DNA of 64,000 bases, from contig JADJWQ010000001.1 in the NCBI GenBank assembly GCA_016716265.1, positions 1,612,001 to 1,676,000 on the forward strand, read 5' to 3'. Numbering within the stretch: the stretch's first letter is position 1; every line of letters begins with the position of its first letter. Shown here piece after piece: positions 26,480 to 36,217 of the stretch. Both the position numbers and the translations under genes were made by a program. The notes under the pieces were generated by a model. The model was not told where the DNA came from. It did not search any database and worked only from the letters and a program-made list of their open reading frames with translations. The DNA comes from Planctomycetota bacterium. Lineage in GTDB: Bacteria; Planctomycetota; UBA1135; UBA2386.

Positions 26480-27786
26480 GACGGATGATCGCGCGGCTCG
26501 CGCCGGCGGCCGTCGTCTGCGCGGTCGCGTGCGGTGCGCAGGAGCCGGCCGCGGCGCTCGAACGGGTCTTGGCCGAGCCTCTCCCGGCGGCGCGCCGCCA
26601 GGCTGCGAGCGAGCTCGCGAAGCTGTCGCCGTCGCTCGACGACTGGGTCGCGCTGCTGCGGGCACGGCGGCCCGCGACCGCCTCCGGGCCCGGCACGCGC
26701 CGCGAGGAGTGGCCGCTATGGGACGGGGATGCGGTCGTCGCCACCGAGGTGTGGGTTCACGTACCGGCGCGCGACGACGGCAATGCGCCACTGGCCCTGC
26801 TGCTCGCGGCGCACGGCACCGGCGGCGACGGCCGGGGCATGGTGGCCATGTGGCGCGGCGTCGCGGACGCGATCGGCGCGGTGGTGATCGCGCCATCGGA
26901 GCCCGGCCCTGACGAGGGCTACCGCTTCAGCACAGCCGAGCGGACGCTGCACCTCGAGGCGATCCGGCGCGCGCAGGTCCTGTTCCCGATCGACGCGGAG
27001 CGCATCTTCGCGACCGGCATCAGCCGCGGCGGGCACCTGTGCTGGGATCTCGCGCTGCGGCACCCCGACCGCTTCGCGGCGATCGCGCCGATGATCGGCT
27101 CGCCTCGGCTCAATCCGGCCGCCGGCCAGAACAACCTGCGCTATCTCCAGAACGTCGTCGGCCTGCCGATCCGCGATCTGCAGGGCAGCCAGGACGACCC
27201 GCTGCTGGTGGCCAATCTGCGCCTCGCGTTCCGTCGCCTCGACAGCCTCGGCGCGCGCGATGCACGGCTGATCGAGTTCCCGGAGCTCGGTCATTCCTTC
27301 GACTTCGGCGCCGTCGACTGGATCGGGTTCCTCGGCGATGCACGGCGCGACCCGGCACCCACCGAGGTCGTCCGCTGCGTCGCGAACACCGCCGAGGGGC
27401 GCACGTCATGGTGCGAGGTCACCGCGGTCGACCCCCGCGAGGTGAAGGAGTCGTTCCAGCTCCGCGTGCGCGCGGAGGAGTGGGAGCGGCTCGACGAGCA
27501 GGGGCAGCGCGAGCGCATGCAGCAGGAGGCCGATGCACTGACCGCGCGACTCGCTGCGACGCGCACGGCGCCGGGAGCGATCCGGCTCGAGACGAGACAC
27601 GTGCGAGCGGTCCGGCTGCTGCTGACGCCGGCGATGCTGGACCCCGCGGGGCGCGTGGCGGTCACCTGGGGCGGTCGCACGCGGCGCAGCACGCCACGGC
27701 CGTCCGCCGCCGTGCTGCTCGACGACTTCGTCGAGCGGCTGGACGCCGGCTTCCTGCCGGTCGCCGAGCTCGCGCTCCGGCAGTGA
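26476..27786 (+). CDS. Exported alpha/beta-hydrolase (esterase or depolymerase-like)
   Basis: 436 residues from ATG 26476. The N-terminus (MIARLAPAAVVCAVACGAQ) is a signal peptide and could be a lipobox. The central part (about 90-290) is an alpha/beta-hydrolase of the PHB-depolymerase/feruloyl-esterase type: oxyanion strand LLLAAHGTGGDG near 110, nucleophile elbow GISRGG with Ser183, acid in LQGSQDDPL, and His in FPELGHSF. About 150 residues after the hydrolase core hold a small domain of unknown role. It probably cleaves a polymer or glycan ester outside the cytoplasm. Being coupled to folA by ATGA overlap is odd for an exported hydrolase. Confidence 0.75.
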   Translation: MRRMIARLAPAAVVCAVACGAQEPAAALERVLAEPLPAARRQAASELAKLSPSLDDWVALLRARRPATASGPGTRREEWPLWDGDAVVATEVWVHVPARDDGNAPLALLLAAHGTGGDGRGMVAMWRGVADAIGAVVIAPSEPGPDEGYRFSTAERTLHLEAIRRAQVLFPIDAERIFATGISRGGHLCWDLALRHPDRFAAIAPMIGSPRLNPAAGQNNLRYLQNVVGLPIRDLQGSQDDPLLVANLRLAFRRLDSLGARDARLIEFPELGHSFDFGAVDWIGFLGDARRDPAPTEVVRCVANTAEGRTSWCEVTAVDPREVKESFQLRVRAEEWERLDEQGQRERMQQEADALTARLAATRTAPGAIRLETRHVRAVRLLLTPAMLDPAGRVAVTWGGRTRRSTPRPSAAVLLDDFVERLDAGFLPVAELALRQ

Positions 27787-27794
27787 GCGACGGC

Positions 27795-28883
27795 TCAGCG
27801 CCCCCGCGCGGCGCGCAGGAGCTCGGTCACTTCGTCGATCGGCAGCGCTTCGCACACGTGGCCGTCGCGGCCGGTGACGGTCGTCGCGCGGAACAGCGAG
27901 TCGAGGATCGCGGCCTCGGTGGCGTCGGCGACCGCGGCGAACAGCGGGCTCATGCGGTCGTTGCGCAACACCGGGCCGCCGGTCGTCGCGGCACCGTCGG
28001 CGCGGACGCGCTGGCTCCCGGCATTGCAGAACGCGATCGCGTAGTCGCCGCTGCCGTTCGAGAAGCTGGCGCCCGTGCGGGCCATGCCGGCGAAGCTGCG
28101 CTCGGCGAGGCGGCGCAGATTGCGAGCGCACAGCGGCGCGTCGGTCGCGATCACGATCACGCACGAGCCGTGCTCGGCCGGTGGAGCGTCGCGACGGTCC
28201 CGGCCGGGCGACCGCCGCTCCCGTAGCAGCCGGCCGACCGGAACCCCGTCGATCGTCAGCTCACCGCCGAAGTTCGTCTGCACGAGCACTCCGATCGTGT
28301 GGTCGCCGACGCGCCGTGACGCCGTGCCGATGCCGCCCTTGAAGCCGAGGCAGCGCGTGCCGGTGCCGGCGCCGACCGCACCTCCGGCGACGGGGCCGTC
28401 GCTCGCCGCGGCGAGGGCATCGAGCAGCTGGTCGGTCCCGACCGGGCGCGCGCGGATGTCGTTCAGCCAGCCGTCGTTCGTCTCGCCGACGACGACGTTC
28501 ACGGACAGCACGTCCTCGTTGCCGGGCTGCGCCAGCGACCAGGCGACCAGCGCGTCGGCGACGCGGCCCACCGACAGCGTGCTCGTCAATGCGATCGGGC
28601 TCTCGAGCTCACCGAGCTCGTCGATCTGCGTGGAGCCGACCAGCTTGCCGAAGCCATTGCGAGTCACGACCGCAGCCGGGACCTTCACCCGGAACGGGTC
28701 CTCGCCGTGCGGGAGGACGACGGTCACGCCACTGCGGATCGCGTCGCCGCGCCACAGCGTCGCATGGCCGACACGCACGCCGGGCACGTCGGTGATCGCA
28801 TCGAGCGGACCGGCCGCGAAGGAACCGATGCGGATATCGCAGTCGGTCGGCCGCGGCCGCGGAGCATCTTGCGCGGCGGTCAT
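27795..28883 (-). CDS. P1-family aminopeptidase (DmpA-like)
   Basis: 362 residues from ATG 28883; a GTG at 28904 would add a short hydrophobic leader (VSLLVTMTAAQ), and GTG 28970 would run through the repeated hairpin, so the start is uncertain. Family S58/P1 proteins cut themselves into two chains and act as D/L-aminopeptidases. Seen here: ITDVPGVRVGHATL near residue 30, VVLPHGEDPF, VVGETNDGWLND, and the self-cleavage/catalytic block GSCVIVIATDAPL with Ser near residue 240. The C-terminal part has GDYAIAFCNAG. It lies directly downstream of the helicase gene, separated by a hairpin. Confidence 0.85.
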   Translation of the reverse strand: MTAAQDAPRPRPTDCDIRIGSFAAGPLDAITDVPGVRVGHATLWRGDAIRSGVTVVLPHGEDPFRVKVPAAVVTRNGFGKLVGSTQIDELGELESPIALTSTLSVGRVADALVAWSLAQPGNEDVLSVNVVVGETNDGWLNDIRARPVGTDQLLDALAAASDGPVAGGAVGAGTGTRCLGFKGGIGTASRRVGDHTIGVLVQTNFGGELTIDGVPVGRLLRERRSPGRDRRDAPPAEHGSCVIVIATDAPLCARNLRRLAERSFAGMARTGASFSNGSGDYAIAFCNAGSQRVRADGAATTGGPVLRNDRMSPLFAAVADATEAAILDSLFRATTVTGRDGHVCEALPIDEVTELLRAARGR

Positions 28884-28930
28884 GGTGACGAGGAGGGAGA
28901 CCACCAGCTCGAGCCGCGCGAGCCGCCCGT

Positions 28931-28964
28931 TGATGTAAAAATCGTACGCGGTACCGATCGGAAG
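28931..28964 (-). terminator. Repeated 34-bp hairpin with T-run (copy 1)
   Basis: On the minus strand ATCGGTAC, loop CGC, GTACGAT form a 7-bp stem with one bulged G, followed by TTTT, starting just after the helicase stop (28967). It looks like an intrinsic terminator for that gene. The same 34 bases occur inverted at 38648-38681. Confidence 0.6.
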
Positions 28965-28966
28965 CT

Positions 28967-31900
28967 TCACGGGAGGGCGAGGCGGTCGGCGTCGGGGCGG
29001 GCGCGGCCGAGGGAGACGAGGAGGTCGAGGCCACGGGTCATCGAGGACTCGACGCGGGAGCCCATGCGCGAGAAGCCGAACAGGCGGGCGGTCTCGCGGG
29101 CGAGGTCGGCGCGCGGCATCGCGATCTGGGTGGCGAGGATCGACGCCGCGGCATTGGCGACCTCGATCGGCGGGATGTCGAGGGCGTCACGGTCACCGCC
29201 GGTGCGGAAACCGGTGAACTCGGCGGGCGACTGGTCGGGGCGCCACAGGAAGCCGTCGACGTCGTGTGGTCGCGCGTCGACGGGCAGCGCGGCGAGGCAG
29301 GCGTCGATGCGCTCGCGGACGCGCGCGGTCAATCGCGCGCCGAACGCCAGGGCGATGCGGCGGTGCAGCAGGTCGCGGGCGAGCGGCGCCTCGGCGGCGA
29401 GCACGCGCCGCACGAACCGGTCCAGCTGCTCGTCCGCCTTCGGCGTGTGGATCAGGTCTGCCTCGCCGGTCTCCGTGTCCAACGCGGCCACCTCGTAGAC
29501 CGGCACGGCCGGGACTGCAGGAGCCGCGACGGTGACCGGAGCCGAGGCGATCCGCTCCGGCGCCCTCACCGCCGTCGGCTCGGCGGCCTCGGCAGGCTCG
29601 GCGACCTCGGCGACCTCATCGACCTCACCGACGGGCTCCGCGGGTGCGGTCGCCGGCTCCAGTGCAGGCTCGGTCGGGCGCTCGGCCTCGCGCTCGGCCA
29701 CCGCGTCGCGCCGCGCGAGCTCGATCGCCGCCTCGACGCGCTGCAGCTCGCGCTCGGGGCTGCGCCACCAGTCGGTCGACCAGATCCGCACGAGCCGCCA
29801 GCCGAGCCCCTCGAGCACCGACTGGCGCAGCCGGTCGCGGTCCCGCGCCGTGCGCGCCGAGTGGTAGAAGGCGCCATCGCACTCGATGCCGAGCAGGAAG
29901 CGACCCTTGCGCTCCGGATCGCGCACCGCGAGATCGATGCGGTAGCCGGCGCAGCCGACCTGCACGGCGACGTCGTGCCCGCGCGCGACGAGCGCGTCGC
30001 GTACGCCCTCCTCGAACGGCGATTCGACCGCTGCGTCGCCGCTCAACGCGACCGCCTCCGCGAGCGCCGCCGGACCGCGCCCCGCGTACTCGAGGAAGGT
30101 CTTCAGGTGTCGCACGCCCACCGCATTGGTGCGGCTCAGGTCGATCCGGTCGGGGGTCAGCGTCGCGTGCACGACGACCTGCCGACGCGCGCGCGTCACC
30201 GCGACGTTCAGCCGCCGCTCGCCGCCGGGCAGGTTCAACGGTCCGAAGTTCATCGCGACCTTCCCCGCCGCGTCGGGCCCGTAGCAGACCGAGAACAGGA
30301 TCACGTCGCGCTCGTCACCCTGCACGTTCTCGAGGTTCTTGACGAACACCGCCTCGTCGCCCGTGAAGTAGCGCTCGAAGCGACGGCTCCCTGCCGCGCG
30401 CCTGGTCGATCAGGTCCTCGACGAGCTCCTGCTGAGCCCGGCTGAACGTGACGACGCCGTGTGTGTAGCGGTCGCCGTCCCGCCGGATACGTGCGAGGAG
30501 ATCACCGACGACCGACTCGGCTTCGGCCCGATTGGTCCGCGACTTCGACCGGTCGTAGACCCCGCCGGGCACCGGCACCAGCGACACGCCGAGGCGTGCC
30601 GGCTCGTCGATCGGCGACGGGAAGGTGTGCAGCCGGTTCTCGTAGTAGTGGTAGTTGCTGAACGCGATCAGCGATTCGTGCCGGCTCCGATAGTGCCAGC
30701 GGAGTCGCATCGAGCTGAAGCCGGCAGCATTGCACTCGTCGAGCACGCTCTCGAGCTCCTCGACGTCGAGATCGTCGACGGCCTCTTCGTCCTCGACCTT
30801 CTGGAAGAAGCTGGTCGGCGGCAGCTGGCGTGAATCACCGACGACGATCGCCGCACGGCCGCGCGCGAGCACGCCGACCGCGTCCCATGGCGTGATCTGC
30901 GACGCTTCGTCGAACACGACGAGATCGAACGGCGGCGTCGCCGGATCGAGATACTGCGCGACCGACAGCGGGCTCATCAGCACGCAGGGCTTCAGCCGCG
31001 GCAGCAGGTTCGGGATGCGCTCGAACAGGCGACGGATCGGCAGGTGTCGCCGCTTCTTCTCCTTCTCGCGCTTGAGCACGCCGACCTCGGAGCTGTCGGC
31101 GACGAACGCGCCGCCGTCCGGCAGGCGGCTCGCGAGCCGCGCGCGCACGAGCTTGCGCGCCAGCTCGATCGCCTGCCGGTCGAGCTTCGCGAAGCGCTCG
31201 ATCCGGCGCTGGTGGTCGGGCCCGTGGAAGCGCCGCAGCACCGGCTCCGCATCGTGCGTCGCGTTCCACCACGCCTCGCGGAACGACCGCTCGAACGCGG
31301 GACCGAGCCGGTCGGCGCTCAGCTCGCCTCGCTCGACCGCGGCGAGCAACGGTCCGAGCCCGAGCGCGTCGGCGCCGTCGCGCGCCTCGCGCCAGAACAT
31401 CCAGTCGCGCAGCAGCTCGCGGTGGCGCGCGCGCCACCCCGCGACCCGCTCGACCAGCGCGGGCAGCCACGGGCCGTCCGCGTCCCACGCCGCGTGATCG
31501 AGCTCGAGCAGCGCATCGAGCGCGCCGAGCGCGGCGCGCAGCCGCTCGGCCGACGCGGCGTGCTCCGCGAGCAGGCGACCGAGCGGTGCGCCCGCGTCGA
31601 GCTCGTCCTGGGCGTCGGATGCGAGATCGGCGATGCGCGCGGCGACGTCGTCACGCACCCCGTCGGGAAGCCCGTCACGCAGGCGCAGCGAGGCCGTGCG
31701 GAGCCGTGCCGTGTGCTCGAGCGCCTCGCCGAGGCGCTCGAAACCGCCGGCACCGGGGTCACCGCTCGCCCACAGGAGCGGGCCGAACAGCCGCGCACCA
31801 TCGTGGTCCGCCGCCGCGAGTGCACGCGTGCGTGCACGCAGGTCGAGCGCCTGCTCGAGATGCCTGACCACCTCGCTGGCCGCACCGAGCCGCCCGCCGT

Positions 31901-34900
31901 CGGCGAGCACCGGCCGGAGCTCGGCGCGCACGCCGCGGCCGCGCAGCCACGACAGCGGCCACATCGAGCGCGCCGCGCGCCGCGCCCGGGCGAGCAGATC
32001 GTCGAGGTCGAGCTCGAGGACGCCATCGGCGAACGCGCGGCGCACGTGGGTGCGCAGCTCGTCCTTCGCCCGGCCGGCCTCGATCGCCGCCGCCGCCCGC
32101 TCACGCAGTGCCGTCCAACCGGGTGCGGCGACCAGCTCGCGCGCGATCCCCGGCGCATTGCGAACGGCCGCCGCGACGTCCTCGAGCCGCGCGGTGCGTT
32201 CGCGCGTGAGCGCGTCGACCGGCACCCCGAGCCGCTCGGCGACACGCTCGCACGACGACCGATGACCATCGATCGCGTCCGCTACGTGCGCGAGCGCGGC
32301 ATCGACCTCGTCGGACAGCGTCGCGTGCCATTCGGTGCGTCGCACGGCACCGAGCGGGTGCCCAGCGACCCGGCCGACCGCGCGCAGCGCCGCCGCGGCG
32401 CGCTCCACCGCGCGCCGCCAGTCGGCGACCCGCCCAGCGCCCAGCGCGTCCGGCGGTCCGACGTCGAGCGCGACGCGCGGCGCATCGCGGAGGCCGACCA
32501 GCGCCGAGGTGACCCGATACACGCTGTCGCCGAAGCTTCGCGGCGCGTGGATCGCCCGCACGTAGTCATTGAGCGCGACGCGCTCCGCGCCGAGCTCGCC
32601 GGCGAGCCGCTCCCATTCGGCCGGCTCGCGCTCGCGCACGACCTCGAGATAGCTGCAGAGCTGCGCGACGACCTCCTGCCGGCTCGCCTTGTCGGAGTGC
32701 AGCTCGAGGCAGAACTCGGCGAGCCCGACGCGGCCGAGCCGCTCGCGCACGACCTCGAGCGCCGCACGCTTCTCCGACACGAACAGCACGCGCCGCCCCT
32801 GCGCGAGGTTCTGTGCGATCAGGTTCGTGATCGTCTGCGACTTGCCGGTGCCGGGCGGCCCCTCGAGCACGAACGTGCGTCCCTGCTCCGACGCGAACAC
32901 CGCGGCGAGCTGCGAGCTGTCGGCGTCGAGCGGGCACAGCGTGTCGGACGGTGCATGCGTCTCGTCGAGCCCGGTCGGATCGGGGAACACCGCGTCGGCC
33001 TCGTACGGCTCGCCGGCGCGCTCGACGAGGTGCGCGACGACCGGATTCCGCAGCAGGTCGTCACTGCGCGCCTGCAGATCGCGCCACATCAGGAACTTCT
33101 GGAACGAGAACACCGCGATCCAGACCTCGTCGCGCACCTCGAACCCGTCGAGGTCGAGCACCGCGCGCCGGAAGCGCTGCAGGATCGACGGCACGTCGTA
33201 GCCGTCGTCGTCCTCGGGCAGCTCGTCGAGGCCGGCGACGTCCACGCCGTGCTCGAGCCGCAGCTTCTCCAGCAGCGTGACGTTGACGTGCGGCTCCTCG
33301 TCGGCGATCCGCAGCCGGAATCCCTCGCGCACCGAACGCCGCTCCATCTCGAGCGGCAGCAGCAGCAGCGGAGCGAGCCGCTCGACGCGCGAGTGTGCGG
33401 CCTCGCGGTAGCGCAGCATGCCGACCGCCAGGTAGAGCGTGTTCGCACCCGCCTCCTCGAGGCCCGCCCGGTGCTGGCGCCAGATCTCGAGGCTGCGGCG
33501 ATCGAGCTCGGTCGCCGACAGCCCGGTCACGAGCCGGCGGCTCGCGAGCGCCTCGCGCGCGATGCCCACGCGGAGCTGCTCGACGGTGGCGGGACCTTCG
33601 CCGGGGACGTCGCCTGCCGCCTCGTCGACGCCGCGCTCGACCTCGGGCCGCGGCACGCAGACGAACCAGCTACCCGACGCCATCGCATCCTCCAACGCGG
33701 CGGCGTCCGTGCACAGGAGTGGCACCGTTCGCTTCGTCTCGCGGAACGCGAGCAGTCGATTGCGGAAGGTCAGATCGAGCAGCCGCCGCTTCCACGCCTC
33801 GATGCGCGCCTGGCGCGGTTCGAGCGGTGGCTCGGGTTCCGGTGCCGGGGCCGCGACGGTCGACGCCGGTGCCGCGTGCGATGGCTCGGATGGAGCTTCC
33901 GCGGTCGGCGCAGCGTGATCCGCCATCTTCTTCGCGGGCGCGTCGGCCCCGGCCGTCCGCGTGGGCAAGGGCCGGATCTTCTGCACCTGATGCGCCTGCC
34001 GCACGTCGATCGCGCAATGGAACGTGTCGAGATCGTCGAGCCTGCGTCGAGCGGCACCCACCGCATCGTCGAAAGACGGTAGGCCGTCGACCGTCACGCC
34101 GGTCGCCTCGAAGGCCACGACGTCACCGATGTCGACGCGCTTGCGGAGGCGCATCCCGTCGACGACGGCGCACTCCGGGAACGACTCGTCGACGAGCCAC
34201 ACGGCGACGAAGGCGTGCCCTTGGACCACCACGACCAGAGGATTGAGGCCGATCTGCTCGAGCAGCGCGGCCGCCAGCAACGCGAGGTCCAGGCAGGTGC
34301 CGAGCCGCGCGCGCAGGACGTCGTCGGGTAGCCGGACCTTCTGACCCTCGCTCTCGAAGCTCGCGGGCGGGTTGGCGTAGCGCAGCTCGCAGTCCTGCAG
34401 CGCCCGGTACGCCGCTGCGACCGTCGCGCGGACGCGCCCCGGGTCGCGGGCCTGATAGCCGAGCAGCGAGCCATCCCCGATCGCCTGCGCGAGGCGGGTC
34501 GAGGTACGGGCGAGTAGCCCCTCGATCGCCGGGTGGTTCGGCAGCACGAACGCGGCGAGCAGCTCCGGCAGCGTGCGCAACCCGCCCCACTCGCGGAACG
34601 CCAGCACCTCGATGCGGTGCGACGAGCGGCACAGCTCCTCTTCGGTCGGCCCGGCACCGGTCGTGACGGTCACGACGAGCTCCGCCATTTCGCGCTCCTC
34701 CTGGTTGCGCAATCGCTCCGGATCGAGCGCCAGGTCGGTCGCGTGCAGGTTCCACGTCGTGCCCGCTCGCAGTACGTCGAGCCGCCGCGTCCAATCGCGG
34801 CCGAGCACACCACCGATCGTCACGGTGACCGTCAGATCATGCAGGTCTTCGTCACTGCCGTTCGTCAGCCGGATCTCCTTGACCACCGGCACGTCGTTCT

Positions 34901-34973
34901 GGTGCAGTGCGTAGTGGACGCGCGGGTCGTAGTCGACCTCGATCGTCGGACGTTGCGGTGCGGGCGCGTTCAT
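28967..34973 (-). pseudogene. DUF4011-type superfamily 1 helicase with nuclease, one frameshift
   Basis: About 2000 codons. ATG 34973 opens 1552 residues; the frame then breaks and a second frame runs to 28967. Removing one A at 30378/30379 restores PSLERYFTGDEAVFVKNLE. Order: N-terminal domain; transglutaminase-like segment (GTCLDLALLAAALLEQIG, GHAFVAVW, about 230-260); DUF4011 (WKRRLLDLTFRNRLLAFRE, about 395); Walker A EGPPGTGKSQTITNLIAQ (about 705); Walker B/DEAD-like VVFDEASQITPWD (about 1350); RWHYRSRHESLIAFSN; GERRLNVAVTRARRQ; and a Vsr/DUF559-like nuclease with LGIECDGAFYHSARTARDRD (about 1700). Related helicases lie in defence loci. One indel in otherwise perfect code suggests a recent mutation, phase variation or an assembly error. 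Confidence 0.85.
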
Positions 34974-35012
34974 GACGGAGGCCCCGAGTGTAGCCGCCGT
35001 GCGCGGCCGCAG

Positions 35013-35417
35013 ATGGCTGAGCAGCCGGGTAGTCGAACCAACATGGCAACTCGAAGACAGCGGAGGCGGAGACCCGCGCGCACGGCCGCCGGACTCCTCG
35101 TGATCGTCGGGCTGATCGGAGCAGGCTGGTACCTCCGAGAGTGGTCCAGACCGGCGCTGCCGGTCGAATGGGCGTGGCGCCCGTCACTGTCCGGGCAGGG
35201 CCTCGTGCTGCGGCTGCTGAACCGCTCCGATCGCTATCTGACCGTGCTGGCGACCTTCGAGAACCGGACGCTCGGTGAAGAGAAGCGGATGCCGCTGGAT
35301 CTCGATCCGAATCGACCGCTCGAGATCGGGTGGAGCGACGGCTGGGTGTTCCGGTCGCACGAGCGGGTGACGCTGCGGCACGACGCTTATCGGGCCATCA
35401 CTTTCCAGGTGCCGTGA
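35013..35417 (+). CDS. Small single-pass membrane protein
   Basis: 134 residues from ATG 35013 or 124 from ATG 35043. An Arg-rich N-terminus (ATRRQRRRRPARTAAG) precedes one helix (LLVIVGLIGAGWYL), so the N-terminus should be cytoplasmic. The outer ~80 residues are beta-rich, with LVLRLLNRSDRYLTVLATFEN and LEIGWSDGWVFRSHERVTL. No family recognised. It is read divergently from the helicase with only about 40 bp between starts, so the two may share a regulatory region. Confidence 0.7.
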   Translation: MAEQPGSRTNMATRRQRRRRPARTAAGLLVIVGLIGAGWYLREWSRPALPVEWAWRPSLSGQGLVLRLLNRSDRYLTVLATFENRTLGEEKRMPLDLDPNRPLEIGWSDGWVFRSHERVTLRHDAYRAITFQVP

Positions 35418-35608
35418 GACTCCACACGCGCCGAGTCCGCGCTCACCGCACGGATTCCGCAGTGTGACCGCGACACGGGAATCGCTGACGGGACCGGGTG
35501 GGACAGGGACCGGTACAGGAATTCCAGACCCTCGACGCCCGACTCCGGTGCGACCGATGCCAGAATGCACTTGCATACGAATGCCTTATCGGTCCATAAA
35601 GGGCGTCC

Positions 35609-36031
35609 ATGGCGAATCAGAAAGGCAAGGACGCGTTCGAGTTCGTTCGGCGCTACCTCGAGAAGAAGCCCGGCACCCCGTACGCGCAGGTCGCGGAGGC
35701 CGCGGCGGCCGCTGGGCACAAGATCTGGCCGATCGTGTTTGGCCGCGCACAGCTGCTGCTCGGACAGGCGAAGCCGAAGGGTGCGAAGTCGAAGGCCGGC
35801 AAGAAGAAGGCCGCCGCGAAGGCGCCGATGGCGAAGAAGCGCGCTGCCAAGAAGGCGCCGGTCAGCAAGGCTGTCGCGAAGCAGGGCAAGCGCGGGCCGG
35901 GACGGCCGCCGAAGTCGCAGTCGGTCGTCGCACTCGAGGGATTGATGACGCACATCCAGCAGGTGGAGCGCGAGCGCGATCAGCTGCAGGCGACGCTGGA
36001 CAAGCTGCGGTCGCTGATCGGCGCCCACTGA
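35609..36031 (+). CDS. Histone-H1-like AT-hook DNA-binding protein
   Basis: 140 residues from ATG 35609. The N-terminal domain (1-50: KDAFEFVRRYLEKKPGTPYA, then a short helical end) resembles the small helical unit of bacterial H1-like and regulatory proteins. Residues ~52-95 are Lys/Ala-rich (KKAAAKAPMAKKRAAKKAP). An AT-hook core follows (KRGPGRPPKS, about 92-101), and the C-terminus (about 105-138) is a coiled coil (HIQQVERERDQLQATLDKLRS). I infer a nucleoid-associated protein that binds DNA by charge and AT-hook and dimerises by the coil. Composition differs strongly from its neighbours. Confidence 0.8.
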   Translation: MANQKGKDAFEFVRRYLEKKPGTPYAQVAEAAAAAGHKIWPIVFGRAQLLLGQAKPKGAKSKAGKKKAAAKAPMAKKRAAKKAPVSKAVAKQGKRGPGRPPKSQSVVALEGLMTHIQQVERERDQLQATLDKLRSLIGAH

Positions 36032-36035
36032 GCTG

Positions 36036-36103
36036 CGCAGGCCACCCGGCGTAGGCCACCCAGCGCAGGCCACCCGGCGCGGGCCACCCAGCGCAGGCCA
36101 TCG
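36036..36103. repeat. 14-bp tandem repeat, nearly five copies
   Basis: CGCAGGCCACCCGG and CGCAGGCCACCCAG type units follow each other at 36036, 36050, 36064, 36078 and 36092 (last one partial). It starts 4 nt after the stop of the H1-like gene. The repeat is non-coding by period. Confidence 0.8.
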
Positions 36104-36217
36104 TTGACCAGGCGCAGGGGCCGTCAGGCTGCTTCGTCTCGGCCGATGCGTCGGCTCGAGCGCGTGGAGTCGTCGCCGATCGGCAGTCGGTCGGGCACCG
36201 CCCCGGAATCGTGACGG

